DNA from: Comamonas badia DSM 17552 | Lineage (GTDB): Bacteria; Pseudomonadota; Gammaproteobacteria; Burkholderiales; Burkholderiaceae_C | Direction of reading: 5' to 3' | Length of the DNA stretch: 64,000 bases | Assembly: GCF_000484635.1 (NCBI RefSeq) | Contig: NZ_AXVM01000003.1 | Location: forward strand, 310,001-374,000 | Shown here: piece by piece, positions 54,350 to 62,846 of the stretch | Layout: every line of letters begins with the position of its first letter | Numbering within the stretch: position 1 is the first letter of the stretch | The notes under the pieces: generated by a model | Told to the model about the DNA's origin: nothing | The model's input: the letters and a program-made list of their open reading frames with translations, nothing else | Database searches by the model: none | Translations under genes and position numbers: made by a program

Positions 54350-55078
54350 ATGGCCGTCGGTGCACCAACAACCACCCAGAAAGCCGGGCAGAAGCCCAGG
54401 CGCGCACGCGCGCAGCCGCCCGCCGCCTCGCCCTGGGATCGCCCGGCGACACGCCAGCAGCAGCGCGAGGCCAAGCGCAATGCGGTGCTGACGACGGCCG
54501 CCGAGCTCTTCAACGAGCGCGGCTTTCACGCCACGTCCCTGGACGACATCGCTGCGCGGCTGCACGTCACCAAACCGACGCTGTACTACTACGTCAAGAA
54601 CAAGGACGAGATCCTGCTGGCCTGCGTGCAGAAGGGCTTGCACATGACGCTGGACGGCATAGAAGCCTCGCGCCAGGCCGGTGGCGACGTGCTCGACCAG
54701 CTGCGCGCCTGCATGCGCGTCTATGCGGAGATCGTGGTCCAGCCCTTCGGCATGTGCCTGATCCGCGTGGGTGACGAGGAAGTGCCCGAACCCAGCCGCA
54801 CCGAGCTGCGCCGCATGAAGGCCGAAATCGATCTGGCGTTTCGCCGCCTGGTGGCGCAGGGCGTCGAGCAGGGCGCGATCGCGCCCTGCGACCCAAAGAT
54901 CATGGCCTTCACGATTGCCGGAGCGCTGAGCTGGATCGGGCGCTGGTACCAGCCGGACGGCGGCTATGCCGCGGACCAGATCATCGGGCAGTGCATCGCG
55001 GCGCTGATGCAAGGGGTGCTCAAGCGCCCGCCTGCGCGGACGCCGGCAGCCCGAAAAAGTGGTCGAACACCCAATTGA
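54350..55078 (+). CDS. TetR/AcrR-family regulator of the adjacent catabolic operon
   Basis: A 242-residue repressor with a disordered basic N-terminal extension (about 1-45) and a TetR HTH (about 48-95): AAELFNERGFHATSLDDIAARLHVTKPTLYYYVKNKDEI. The C-terminal ligand domain is helical. ATG 54350 is chosen; the frame is open further upstream through the livG region. Divergent placement suggests it controls liv and ligase genes in response to an acyl-CoA. Its 3' end overlaps the convergent PACE gene by 59 bases. Confidence 0.87.
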   Translation: MAVGAPTTTQKAGQKPRRARAQPPAASPWDRPATRQQQREAKRNAVLTTAAELFNERGFHATSLDDIAARLHVTKPTLYYYVKNKDEILLACVQKGLHMTLDGIEASRQAGGDVLDQLRACMRVYAEIVVQPFGMCLIRVGDEEVPEPSRTELRRMKAEIDLAFRRLVAQGVEQGAIAPCDPKIMAFTIAGALSWIGRWYQPDGGYAADQIIGQCIAALMQGVLKRPPARTPAARKSGRTPN

Positions 55079-55472
55079 AGAGATAGGTGTAGACGAGAAA
55101 GAACACCACCAGTGCCGCTTCCATCACGAGGGCTTCCCACGGCGTCACCTTGAACCACCAGGCCATGAATGGCACCAGAATCAGCGCCAGGCCGCCCTCG
55201 AAGCCGAGGGCGTGCGCCACGCGCCGCCCGATCGAGCGGCCCTTGACGCTCTGGCGCGCCTCCCACCATTCAAACGCGCTGTTGAAGGCGACGTTCCAGA
55301 TGACCGCTATCGCCGAAGCCACGACCGCCATCACGCCGGATTCCTGCGGCGGCTGGCCGATGAGCACGAACATCAGGCCGGATGCGATGATGGCGATGAT
55401 TTCGTAGATGGTGACGTAGATCACCCGGCGCCAGGGCCCCTGGAGGCCGCTGGCCTGGTGTGGTGTGGACAT
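55020..55472 (-). CDS. PACE-family multidrug efflux transporter
   Basis: A 150-residue membrane protein made of two bacterial transmembrane pair (BTP) domains, four helices in all. The motifs RRVIYVTIYEIIAIIASGL, WNVAFNSAFEWWEAR, RRVAHALGFEGGLALILVPFMAWW and EAALVVFFLVYTYLFNWVFDHFF are diagnostic of AceI-like PACE exporters of biocides and polyamines, with the conserved Glu in YEIIA. The 3' end overlaps the tetR-like gene. Confidence 0.92.
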   Translation of the reverse strand: MSTPHQASGLQGPWRRVIYVTIYEIIAIIASGLMFVLIGQPPQESGVMAVVASAIAVIWNVAFNSAFEWWEARQSVKGRSIGRRVAHALGFEGGLALILVPFMAWWFKVTPWEALVMEAALVVFFLVYTYLFNWVFDHFFGLPASAQAGA

Positions 55473-55565
55473 CCGGCGAGTATAAAAAGGCGTGCCCTGC
55501 GGGGTCTGCTTCACGGGCCGGATCCGCACCGCCCGTACACTGCCCGCCATTTCTGGAGAACCCTC

Positions 55566-56117
55566 TTGGCGCCGACGCGTTGCACCCTGGTAGGCCTGCC
55601 CGGCTCGGGCAAATCGACGGTGGGGCGCCAGCTCGCGCGCCGCCTGGACTGGCCCTTCGTCGACATGGACCAGTTGCTGGAGCAACGACTGGGCTGCAGC
55701 ATCCGCGACTATTTCGCCGAACACGGCGAAGCGGCCTTCCGCGACCGCGAAGCCGAGCTGCTGGCCGAGCTGGCCGGCAGTGGTGCCAACAGGGTGCTTT
55801 CGACCGGCGGCGGCACGGTGCTGCGCGAGGCCAACCGGGTGCAATTGCGCGCGCACTGCGGCCCGGTGTTCTACCTGCGCGCGACGGCCGAGGACCTCTT
55901 TCGCCGCCTGCGCCATGACACCAAGCGCCCGCTGCTGCAGGTGGCCGACCCGCTGGGCAGGCTCAGGGACCTCTACCAGGAGCGCGACCCGCTGTACCGC
56001 GAGGTGGCGCATTTCGTGATCGAAACCCGCCGCCCGACGGTGAACGCCCTGGTGAACATGGTGCAGATGCAGCTGGAGCTGACGCAGGACGGGATCACGG
56101 GCCCGGACCAGGGCTGA
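55566..56117 (+). CDS. aroK: Shikimate kinase
   Basis: A 183-residue kinase that phosphorylates shikimate in aromatic amino acid synthesis. The Walker A is LVGLPGSGKSTVGRQLA, the shikimate-binding DMDQLLEQRLG and the VLSTGGGTVLRE motif are intact, as is the lid Arg in KRPLLQVADPLGRL. There is no ATG near the conserved beginning; TTG 55566 lies 8 bases after GGAGA and is the most likely start. It is divergent from the PACE gene and its 3' end overlaps recX by 23 bases. Confidence 0.92.
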   Translation: MAPTRCTLVGLPGSGKSTVGRQLARRLDWPFVDMDQLLEQRLGCSIRDYFAEHGEAAFRDREAELLAELAGSGANRVLSTGGGTVLREANRVQLRAHCGPVFYLRATAEDLFRRLRHDTKRPLLQVADPLGRLRDLYQERDPLYREVAHFVIETRRPTVNALVNMVQMQLELTQDGITGPDQG

Positions 56118-56580
56118 AATCGGCGCCTCCCTGCGCCTGCCCGCGCAACACGCGCCGGATCACCTCGGTGCCGAAGCCGCGGCTGGCCAGAAACCGCATC
56201 TGCCGCGCGCGCTCCCGCGGCGTTGCGGGTGGCGCGGCGCCGCCGAAGCGCCGCTGCCAGACGGCCTGCGCGCGCTGCAGTTCGGTCTGGGCCAGGGTTT
56301 CGGCGCTGGAGCGCAGCAGCGGTTCAGGAAGCCCCTTGCGGCGCAGCTCCTGCAGCACGCGCTGCGCGCCCAGCAGCGGGGCGCGCCGGTGCAGCACGGA
56401 TTCGGCCACGCGGGCCTCGTCGATGAAGCCGCGCTGCTGAAGCAGGTCCAGCAGCGCGGGCAGGTCTTCGCCCTCCTGCACATGACGCGCGAGCTTGACC
56501 ATGAGCTCGCCGCGCGAGTGTTCGCGCTGCGCCAGCAGGCGCAAGGCGCGGCCCTTGAGGCTGAGAGGCGTGGCTGGCAT
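56095..56580 (-). CDS. recX: Regulatory protein RecX
   Basis: A 161-residue helical RecA modulator. The repeats SLKGRALRLLAQREHSRGEL, LLDLLQQRGFIDEARVAESVL, and RARQMRFLASRGFGTEVIRRVL are the three-helix RecX units. It lies just downstream of recA on the same strand, after a 58-base gap that holds a dispersed repeat. The 3' end overlaps aroK. Confidence 0.93.
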   Translation of the reverse strand: MPATPLSLKGRALRLLAQREHSRGELMVKLARHVQEGEDLPALLDLLQQRGFIDEARVAESVLHRRAPLLGAQRVLQELRRKGLPEPLLRSSAETLAQTELQRAQAVWQRRFGGAAPPATPRERARQMRFLASRGFGTEVIRRVLRGQAQGGADFSPGPGP

Positions 56581-56581
56581 C

Positions 56582-56636
56582 TATCAAAAACAGAGTGGCC
56601 GGCGCTTGATGGACACGCGCTGGAGCCGTATTGGAG
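56582..56636 (-). repeat. Dispersed repeat between recA and recX
   Basis: On the minus strand it has GGCTCCAGCGC, GTCCATCAAGCGCC and GGCCACTCTGTTTTTGATA, the same block order as the copy at 26024. The pairing CAGCGC / CAAGCGC gives a hairpin. It may uncouple recX translation from recA. Confidence 0.6.
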
Positions 56637-56638
56637 GC

Positions 56639-57712
56639 TCAATCACCCTTGGCGGGCTTTTCCGCCTCCCTGGCGATATTGGCGCCAGACAGAAGTGCAA
56701 TCCCAAGGGATTCGCGCACCTTGTTTTCAATCTCCACGGCCAATGCAGGGTTCTCGCGTAGGAATTCGCGCGCATTGTCGCGGCCCTGGCCGATTTTTTC
56801 GCCGTTGTAGGCGTACCAGGCGCCGCTTTTTTCAAGGATGCGTGCGTTCACGCCCATGTCGATGATTTCGCCCTCGCGCGAGATGCCTTCGCCGAACAGG
56901 ATGTCGAACTCGGCGGTCTTGAACGGCGGGCTGACCTTGTTCTTCACCACCTTGACCTTGGTTTCGTTGCCGATCGCCTGGTCGCCCTTCTTGATGGTGC
57001 CTATGCGGCGGATGTCCAGGCGCACCGAGGCGTAGAACTTGAGCGCGTTGCCACCCGTCGTGGTCTCGGGGCTGCCGAACATGACGCCGATCTTCATGCG
57101 GATCTGGTTGATGAAGATCACCATGCAGTTGGTCTTCTTGATGGTGGCGGTGAGCTTGCGCAGCGCCTGGCTCATCAATCGCGCCTGCAGGCCGGGCAGG
57201 CTGTCGCCCATCTCGCCTTCGATTTCGGCCTTGGGCACGAGGGCGGCGACCGAGTCGACGACGATCAGATCGACCGCGCCCGAGCGCACCAGCGAATCGA
57301 CGATTTCCAGCGCCTGCTCGCCGGTGTCGGGCTGGCTGATGAGAATGTCGTTGATGTTGACGCCGAGCTTCTGCGCGTAGCTGGTGTCCAGGGCGTGCTC
57401 GGCATCGATGAAGGCGCAGGTGCCGCCCTGCTTCTGCATTTCGGCAATCACCTGCAGCGTGAGCGTGGTCTTGCCCGAGCTTTCCGGCCCGTAGATCTCG
57501 ACCACGCGCCCGCGCGGCAGGCCGCCGACGCCCAGGGCGATGTCCAGACCGAGCGAGCCGGTGGAAACCACCTGGATGTCCTGGATCGCCTCGCCCTCGC
57601 CCAGCCGCATGATGGTGCCCTTGCCGAACTGCTTTTCGATCTGCGCCAGCGCGGCGGCCAGGGCCTTGGCCTTTTCGGTCTGGGCAGGGGTGGTCTTGAC
57701 GGCGGTGTCCAT
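56639..57712 (-). CDS. recA: Recombinase RecA
   Basis: A 357-residue ATPase for homologous recombination and the SOS response. Walker A is [10 protein letters not shown], followed by the conserved [14 protein letters not shown], the [15 protein letters not shown] region and the L2/[12 protein letters not shown] segment. Start ATG 57712 follows AAGGAG. The C-terminal tail is acidic-poor, ending EKPAKGD. An SOS box is upstream at 57825, and a repeat lies in the leader. Confidence 0.98.
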   Translation of the reverse strand: MDTAVKTTPAQTEKAKALAAALAQIEKQFGKGTIMRLGEGEAIQDIQVVSTGSLGLDIALGVGGLPRGRVVEIYGPESSGKTTLTLQVIAEMQKQGGTCAFIDAEHALDTSYAQKLGVNINDILISQPDTGEQALEIVDSLVRSGAVDLIVVDSVAALVPKAEIEGEMGDSLPGLQARLMSQALRKLTATIKKTNCMVIFINQIRMKIGVMFGSPETTTGGNALKFYASVRLDIRRIGTIKKGDQAIGNETKVKVVKNKVSPPFKTAEFDILFGEGISREGEIIDMGVNARILEKSGAWYAYNGEKIGQGRDNAREFLRENPALAVEIENKVRESLGIALLSGANIAREAEKPAKGD

Positions 57713-57730
57713 GAAAAACTCCTTGAAAGA

Positions 57731-57819
57731 GGTTGGGCGTTGGTGAAAGGTTGAGCGTTTGGCGTTGAGCGTGGGGTCTGCGGTTTCTCGCTCAACGCTC
57801 AACGCCTGACGCTTAACCC
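57731..57819. repeat. Imperfect inverted repeat in the recA leader
   Basis: Related to 47387-47459: GGTTGAGCGTTTGGCGTTGA with TCAACGCTCAACGCC on the other arm. It lies between the LexA box (57825-57844) and the recA ATG, so it should be in the 5' untranslated RNA, where it may form a long hairpin. Confidence 0.6.
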
Positions 57820-57824
57820 AAAAA

Positions 57825-57844
57825 TACTGGATGCGTTCACAGTA
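57825..57844 (-). promoter_or_regulatory. LexA (SOS) box of recA
   Basis: TACTGTGAACGCATCCAGTA (minus strand) has the CTG-N10-CAG spacing of proteobacterial SOS boxes with perfect outer TACTG / CAGTA arms. It is 113 bases upstream of the recA start. Confidence 0.85.
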
Positions 57845-57881
57845 GTTTAGTGTCCTTGTTTTGAAATTCCAGCAATTTTTA

Positions 57882-57896
57882 GTCAGTTTGCCTGAC
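57882..57896. promoter_or_regulatory. Candidate MarR operator
   Basis: GTCAG TTTGC CTGAC is an inverted repeat 9 bases before the marR-like ATG. It may be an autoregulatory site; the assignment is by position only. Confidence 0.35.
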
Positions 57897-57904
57897 AATT
57901 GAGC

Positions 57905-58393
57905 ATGTCTGACATTCCCTCATCCGACGACCGCTGGCGCCAGACGCACCTGGGCCGTCTGATCGGCCATGCGATGCGGCGCTTCGATGCGCGCGTGCTG
58001 CAGCTCATGGCGCGCGATGTGCGCGTGCCGCTGGCGCTGTCGCACCTGGCGGCGCGTGACAAGGTAGGCGCGGCGCATATCCACATCACGCGCCATCTTT
58101 CCCTGAACGGCGACCGCCTGACCGACCTGGCCGAGCGCGCCGGCATGACCAAGCAGGCGATGGCCGCGCTGGTGGCGCAGTGCGAGGCCTGGGGCCTGGT
58201 GGCGCGCGAGGAGGATCCGCACGATGCGCGCGCGCGCCGGGTGCGCTTCACCGAAACGGGCCTAGCCTGGCTGCAGGCCTTTCGCACCAGCGTGGCGCAG
58301 GCCGAGGCGGAATTCCGTGCCGAGGTCGGCGAAGAGGTCGCCACCGTCGTCATGCTGGGGCTGGAGGTCTACGGCGCGGGAGCGATCGCCTAA
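57905..58393 (+). CDS. MarR-family regulator
   Basis: A 162-residue winged-helix regulator. The HTH and wing are visible as [50 protein letters not shown], typical of MarR. ATG 57905 is preferred; TTG 57899 is also in frame. It is divergent from recA, with the SOS box and repeat in between. It precedes the two-component genes; ligand unknown. Confidence 0.87.
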   Translation: MSDIPSSDDRWRQTHLGRLIGHAMRRFDARVLQLMARDVRVPLALSHLAARDKVGAAHIHITRHLSLNGDRLTDLAERAGMTKQAMAALVAQCEAWGLVAREEDPHDARARRVRFTETGLAWLQAFRTSVAQAEAEFRAEVGEEVATVVMLGLEVYGAGAIA

Positions 58394-58470
58394 AATTTCA
58401 GCAGCGGATGGGCTTTGCAGAGCGCGCGAGACAGTGCGCACCCGCCGCGCAACTTCAGGAGACCCGTGGC

Positions 58471-59145
58471 ATGCGCATCCTCATCGCCGAAGACGACCAG
58501 GTTCTTGCGGACGCCATCCTGCGCTCGCTGCGCGGCTCGGGCGCGGTGGCCGACCATGTGGACAACGGCAGCGAGGCCGATGCGGCGCTGCTCACCAACC
58601 ATGAGTTCGATCTGCTGATCCTGGACCTGGGCCTGCCGCGCATGCATGGGCTGGAGGTGCTCAAGCGCCTGCGCGCGCGCGGCAGCGCCTTGCCGGTGCT
58701 GGTCCTCACCGCCGCCGACAGCGTCGAGGAGCGTGTGCGCGGTCTGGACCTGGGTGCGGACGACTACATGGCCAAGCCGTTCTCGCTGCAGGAGCTGGAG
58801 GCGCGCGTGCGCGCGCTCACGCGCCGGGGCCTGGGCACCACCACCAACCTGCTGCGCCACGGGCCGCTGACCTACGACCCGGTGGGCCGCACCGCCAGCA
58901 TCGACGGCACGGCGATCGAACTCTCGGGACGCGAGCTGGGCTTGCTGGAGGTGCTGCTGCAGCGCGCCGGCCGCATGGTGTCGAAAGACCAGCTGGTCGA
59001 GCACCTGTGCGGATGGGGCGAGGAGGTCAGCAACAACGCCATCGAGGTTTATGTGCACCGGCTGCGCAAGAAGATAGAACAGGGCCCGATCCGCATCGCC
59101 ACGGTACGCGGTCTGGGCTATTGCCTGCAGAAAATCACCCAGTGA
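58471..59145 (+). CDS. OmpR-family response regulator (TctD/QseB-like)
   Basis: A 224-residue regulator. The receiver has the acidic pair in LIAEDDQ, the phospho-Asp52 in LLILDLGLP, and the Lys in DDYMAKPFSLQEL. The winged helix (about 125-224) has the SGRELGLLEVLLQRAGRMVSKDQLVEHL and NNAIEVYVHRLRKKIE blocks of the OmpR group. It is followed by a TctE-like kinase after 62 bases. Confidence 0.92.
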   Translation: MRILIAEDDQVLADAILRSLRGSGAVADHVDNGSEADAALLTNHEFDLLILDLGLPRMHGLEVLKRLRARGSALPVLVLTAADSVEERVRGLDLGADDYMAKPFSLQELEARVRALTRRGLGTTTNLLRHGPLTYDPVGRTASIDGTAIELSGRELGLLEVLLQRAGRMVSKDQLVEHLCGWGEEVSNNAIEVYVHRLRKKIEQGPIRIATVRGLGYCLQKITQ

Positions 59146-59207
59146 TGCTATTGAAACAAAAGCCGTTGGCGCCTGTGCAGTAAGCGTTTTCAGCCAATTC
59201 AACTCCA

Positions 59208-60665
59208 ATGATGCGGCACGAGCAGCGCTCCCTGTTTGGCGAAATCCTGGACTGGATGCTCACGCCCTTGCTGCTGCTGTGGCCCATCAGCCTGGCGTTC
59301 ACCTGGTTCGTTGCGCAGGACCTGGCGGACAAGCCCTTTGACCGCACGCTGGAATACAACGCCTACGCGCTGGCGGAACTGCTGTCGGTGCAGGATGGGC
59401 AGGTGCGCCTGAACCTGGAGCGGCCGGCCAGCGGCGTGCTGCGCGCCGATGAAGCGGACGTGGTGTACTTCCAGGTGCTCGCGCCCAGCGGCGCGCTGCT
59501 GGCGGGTGAAGGAGATCTGCCGATCCCGCCGCAGGACGACGTTCCCGCCAGCGACCAGGTGCGGCTGACGAATGCCGAACTGCACGGCGCCAAGCTGCGC
59601 GCGGCCTATATCTGGATGCATCTGCCGCAGGTTGGCACCGGGCCGGCGCTGGTGCAGGTGGCCGAGACGCGCAACAAGCGCAGCCTGCTGGCCACCGACA
59701 TCATCAAGGGCGTGCTGCTGCCGCAGCTCTTCGTGCTGCCGCTGGCGCTGCTGCTGATGTGGCTGGCGCTCACGCGGGGCATCAAGCCGCTGCACCAGCT
59801 GGAGGAGCGCATCCGCCGGCGCAAGCCGGACGATCTCTCGCCGCTGGACGACAAGGCGGTGCCGATCGAGGTGGCACCGCTGGTGGATTCAGTCAACGAT
59901 CTGCTCGACCGCCTGCATGAATCGGTGGCCACGCAAAAGCGCTTTCTGGCCGACGCGGCGCACCAGCTCAAGACGCCGCTGGCCGGTCTGCGCATGCAGG
60001 CCGACCTGGCGCAGCGCCAGGGCAGCAGCGCCGATGAGCTCAAGCAGTCGCTGCAGCAGATCGGCCGCGCCTCGGTGCGCGCCACGCATACCGTGAACCA
60101 GCTGCTCGCGCTGGCGCGCGCCGAGGGCGGCATGGCGCTGATGCAGCGCCAGAGCGTGGACCTGGCGCAGATCGCCATCGATGCGGTGCATGCCAGCGTG
60201 CCGGCCGCGCTGCAGCGGCACATCGATCTCGGCTACGACGGCACGCCCGCGGGCAGCCCCGGCGCCGCCGTGCGGGGCAATGCCACGCTGCTCTCCGAAC
60301 TGGTGCGCAACCTGCTGGACAACGCCTTGTACTACACGCCGTCTTCGCCGGAAAAGCCGGGCGTGGTCACCGCCCGCGTGATCACCGATCCCTTTGGCCA
60401 GGTGCTGATGCTGCAGGTGGACAACTCCGGCCCCGGCATTGCGCCGGCGGAACGCGAGCGGGTGTTCGAGCCCTTCTACCGCGCGCTCGGCACCCAGGTC
60501 GATGGCTCGGGGCTGGGCCTGTCCATCGTGCGCGAAATCGCCCGCCAGCACGGCGCGCAGGTGCAGATCGACGCGCTGGCCCCGGGCCAGGCGGAGCCGG
60601 GGGTGCGCTTTACCGTGCGCTTCGCGTCCCGGCCCGCCACCGCGGAGGCAGCGCCGCCGCAGTGA
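59208..60665 (+). CDS. Sensor histidine kinase (TctE-like)
   Basis: A 485-residue membrane kinase. TM1 is at about 13-38 and TM2 at about 165-188, enclosing a periplasmic 2CSK-type sensor. HAMP follows, then the phospho-His in FLADAAHQLKTPLAGLRMQADL and the ATP-binding LVRNLLDNALYYTP, VDNSGPGI, FEPFYRALG and GSGLGLSIVREI boxes. It is cognate to the preceding regulator. A 9-residue-scale repeat remnant lies in the intergenic 59146-59200. Citrate/tricarboxylate sensing is a family guess only. Confidence 0.9.
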   Translation: MMRHEQRSLFGEILDWMLTPLLLLWPISLAFTWFVAQDLADKPFDRTLEYNAYALAELLSVQDGQVRLNLERPASGVLRADEADVVYFQVLAPSGALLAGEGDLPIPPQDDVPASDQVRLTNAELHGAKLRAAYIWMHLPQVGTGPALVQVAETRNKRSLLATDIIKGVLLPQLFVLPLALLLMWLALTRGIKPLHQLEERIRRRKPDDLSPLDDKAVPIEVAPLVDSVNDLLDRLHESVATQKRFLADAAHQLKTPLAGLRMQADLAQRQGSSADELKQSLQQIGRASVRATHTVNQLLALARAEGGMALMQRQSVDLAQIAIDAVHASVPAALQRHIDLGYDGTPAGSPGAAVRGNATLLSELVRNLLDNALYYTPSSPEKPGVVTARVITDPFGQVLMLQVDNSGPGIAPAERERVFEPFYRALGTQVDGSGLGLSIVREIARQHGAQVQIDALAPGQAEPGVRFTVRFASRPATAEAAPPQ

Positions 60666-60677
60666 CATGGCGGCGCA

Positions 60678-61406
60678 TCACTTGCAGGGCTGCGGCGGCA
60701 TGTCGCCCCAGGCGATGTGCAGCGCGTCCAGCTGCGCGCGCAGCGCCGCCGTGCTGGCGGGCAGGCGCAGCAGGTAGTTGGTCTGCGGTGCGCGCTCCTG
60801 CACCACGCGCGAAGTGCGGATGCCGTGGCTGGCGAGATCGGCCTGGCCGCGCTGCGCTGCCTCCTGCGTCGCAAAGCGCCCGAGCGACAGGCCGGGCTCC
60901 AGCGCCGCGCCGGGGCGGTCGAAGGCGACTTTGAGCGCGCGCAGCTCGGCGCGCTTCTTTGCCAGCGCATCCTCGTCGGCAAAACGGCCCATGTAGACCA
61001 TCCAGCGCCCGGGGATTTCATTGGCCTCCAGCACCCAGCTGTCTTCGGGCAGCGCTGCCAGCGCCGCCCGAAGGTCTGCCGTGCGCGTGCCATCCAGCGG
61101 CCCGGCCTGCAGGCATTGCGTTGCCTCCGGCGCTGGAGCGGCGGCGGTGCCGTCGGCCGGTGCTGGCACAGCCGGGCTGGCGGCGGGAGGTGCTGGCGTT
61201 GGTGCGGGTGCCGGGGCCGGTGCGGCGGGGCTGCCCGGCGTGTCGGGGCCCAGCAGCTGCAGGGATTGCGGCGCGATCTGCTGCTGCAGGCGCTCGGGCT
61301 CGCCCTCCTGCTGCGGCGCCCAGCCCCAGGGCGCCAGCAGCCCGGTGCTCCAGCCGTAATAGCCCGCGTTGGCGAGCAGCAGCAGTGCTATGGCAAGGCG
61401 CAGCAT
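60678..61406 (-). CDS. SPOR-domain membrane-anchored protein
   Basis: A 242-residue protein with an N-terminal membrane helix (MLRLAIALLLLANAGYYGW), a long Ala/Pro-rich linker (about 50-100), and a C-terminal part with a SPOR-like pattern (WMVYMGRFADEDALAKKRAELRAL...LSLGRFATQEAAQ). It starts 5 bases after birA ends. It probably binds peptidoglycan; the family role at the division site is an inference. Confidence 0.8.
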   Translation of the reverse strand: MLRLAIALLLLANAGYYGWSTGLLAPWGWAPQQEGEPERLQQQIAPQSLQLLGPDTPGSPAAPAPAPAPTPAPPAASPAVPAPADGTAAAPAPEATQCLQAGPLDGTRTADLRAALAALPEDSWVLEANEIPGRWMVYMGRFADEDALAKKRAELRALKVAFDRPGAALEPGLSLGRFATQEAAQRGQADLASHGIRTSRVVQERAPQTNYLLRLPASTAALRAQLDALHIAWGDMPPQPCK

Positions 61407-61411
61407 GGCGG

Positions 61412-62230
61412 TCAGTGTTCCCGCGCGTCGGCGGGCGCGGGGCGCACGCTGACTTCCGCGCTGGTGATGCGTTGCACGCCGGCCGCGGTCTCCATGCGCA
61501 GCGCGCCATCGTCGTCCACGCCCAGCGCGCGGCCCCGCGTGCCGTCGCTGAGCGCCACCGCCTTGCCCCGGAGGTAATCGCGCTGCTCGAAGCGCGGCTG
61601 CAGCGGGGCGAAGCCGTATGCGGCAAAACCCAGCAGCGTGCGCACCAGCGGCGCGGCGTAGCGCAGCAGTGCGGCCGGGCCATCCAGCGTGTCGTCCACG
61701 TCCTGCAGGCAGGCGGCCGGCGTGCGCAGGCCTTGTTCCGGCGGTGGCTGCAGGTTCAGCCCGATGCCGACAATGGCGCAGCGCTGGCCGCTGCCATCGG
61801 CGATTTCCGCCGTCTCGATCAGGATGCCGGCCAGCTTGCGTCCGTCCGCCAGCCACAGGTCGTTGGGCCATTTGAGCTCGATGCGCGGCCGGTGGCTGGC
61901 GCGTGCGGGCAGGTGCGGCTGCAGGCTTTCGGCCACGGATATGCCCACGGCCAGCGACAGGCCGGACCAGTCGCGCGGTGCGTAGGGCAGTCCGAGCGAG
62001 ACCGCCAGCACGTCGCCCGCGCCGCTGTACCAGCTGCGCCCCTGGCGCCCGCGCCCGGCGGTCTGCTCCTCGGCGATCAGCAGCGTGGGCGGCAGAGCGC
62101 CTCTGCGCGCACGGCGCATCAGCTCGGTGTTGCTCGAATCGATGGTGGGCAGCACCTCGATCAGCAACCCCGGCAGCAGCGGCGCGAGCTGCTCGCGCAG
62201 CGCGGCAAGGGGCCAGTCAGACAGACTCAT
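61412..62230 (-). CDS. birA: Biotin--[acetyl-CoA-carboxylase] ligase (no HTH)
   Basis: A 272-residue enzyme that attaches biotin to BCCP via biotinyl-AMP. The catalytic loop is AGRGRQGRSWYSG, with the WPNDLWLADGRKLAGILIE motif and a C-terminal SH3-like part. It lacks the N-terminal DNA-binding domain of E. coli BirA, so it is the non-repressor type I form. The start overlaps the stop of the SET-domain gene (ATGA). Confidence 0.93.
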   Translation of the reverse strand: MSLSDWPLAALREQLAPLLPGLLIEVLPTIDSSNTELMRRARRGALPPTLLIAEEQTAGRGRQGRSWYSGAGDVLAVSLGLPYAPRDWSGLSLAVGISVAESLQPHLPARASHRPRIELKWPNDLWLADGRKLAGILIETAEIADGSGQRCAIVGIGLNLQPPPEQGLRTPAACLQDVDDTLDGPAALLRYAAPLVRTLLGFAAYGFAPLQPRFEQRDYLRGKAVALSDGTRGRALGVDDDGALRMETAAGVQRITSAEVSVRPAPADAREH

Positions 62231-62757
62231 GCACGAGAACCCTTGCGTGCCGGCCGCGTGCCTGGCTCCAGCGGCCGCCAGCCGCGCTTGGGCGCCAGCA
62301 TGGTGCCGCGGCAGTGGCTGCTGCCGCAGCGGCAGGCGTATTCCGCCTTGAGCTTTTGGGTATAGCGCTCTTCGATGATCAGGCCGTAGTCGTAATTGAG
62401 CTCTTCGCCTGCGGCGATGCCCCGCAGCGCGGTGATGAAGATGCGCCCGTCCACCTCGTCGGCCCAGCAGTTGGGCTCGCAGCTGTGGTTGATCCAGCGC
62501 GCGGCGTTGCCGCCGATGTTGGCATCGATCACGTGGTCTTCATCCACATGAAAGTAGAAAGTGTGGTTGGGGTCGCTGGGGTCGTGCGGGTGGCGCCGCT
62601 GCGCCTCGTCCCAGGAGATCACCTCGCCCAGGTATTCGATGACCACCTCGCCCTCGGCGATGGCCTGCAGCGCGAACACGCCCTTGCCGTGCACGCCCGA
62701 GCGGCGCACCTGAATGCGCCGACCACGGGGCGCCTGAATACTGCGGGGAGAGGCCAT
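62227..62757 (-). CDS. SET-domain protein-lysine methyltransferase with post-SET zinc motif
   Basis: A 176-residue SET protein of the eukaryote-like histone methyltransferase fold. It has GKGVFALQAIAEGEVVIEYLGEVISWDEA, the NHSCEPNCWADEVDG catalytic knot, ELNYDYGL and a post-SET CRCGSSHCRGTM with three clustered Cys. Such a protein should methylate lysines of a protein target with SAM; the target is unknown. The start ATG 62757 is preferred over upstream in-frame codons. It overlaps birA by 4 bases, so the two are coupled. Confidence 0.88.
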   Translation of the reverse strand: MASPRSIQAPRGRRIQVRRSGVHGKGVFALQAIAEGEVVIEYLGEVISWDEAQRRHPHDPSDPNHTFYFHVDEDHVIDANIGGNAARWINHSCEPNCWADEVDGRIFITALRGIAAGEELNYDYGLIIEERYTQKLKAEYACRCGSSHCRGTMLAPKRGWRPLEPGTRPARKGSRA

Positions 62758-62846
62758 GCGGAAAATCTCTGCTACCTTGTATGCATACGTACCTGCGCGC
62801 GCGTGCGCGTGGGGCCGCCCATTGTAGAAGTGCTTCACTATTCGTC

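Noticed and set aside
59146-59207. A further full copy of the CAGCGC/CAAGCGC repeat before the TctE-like gene
   Set aside because: GGCGCC and AAGCG blocks are present, but the order and stem are too degraded to list as a repeat.
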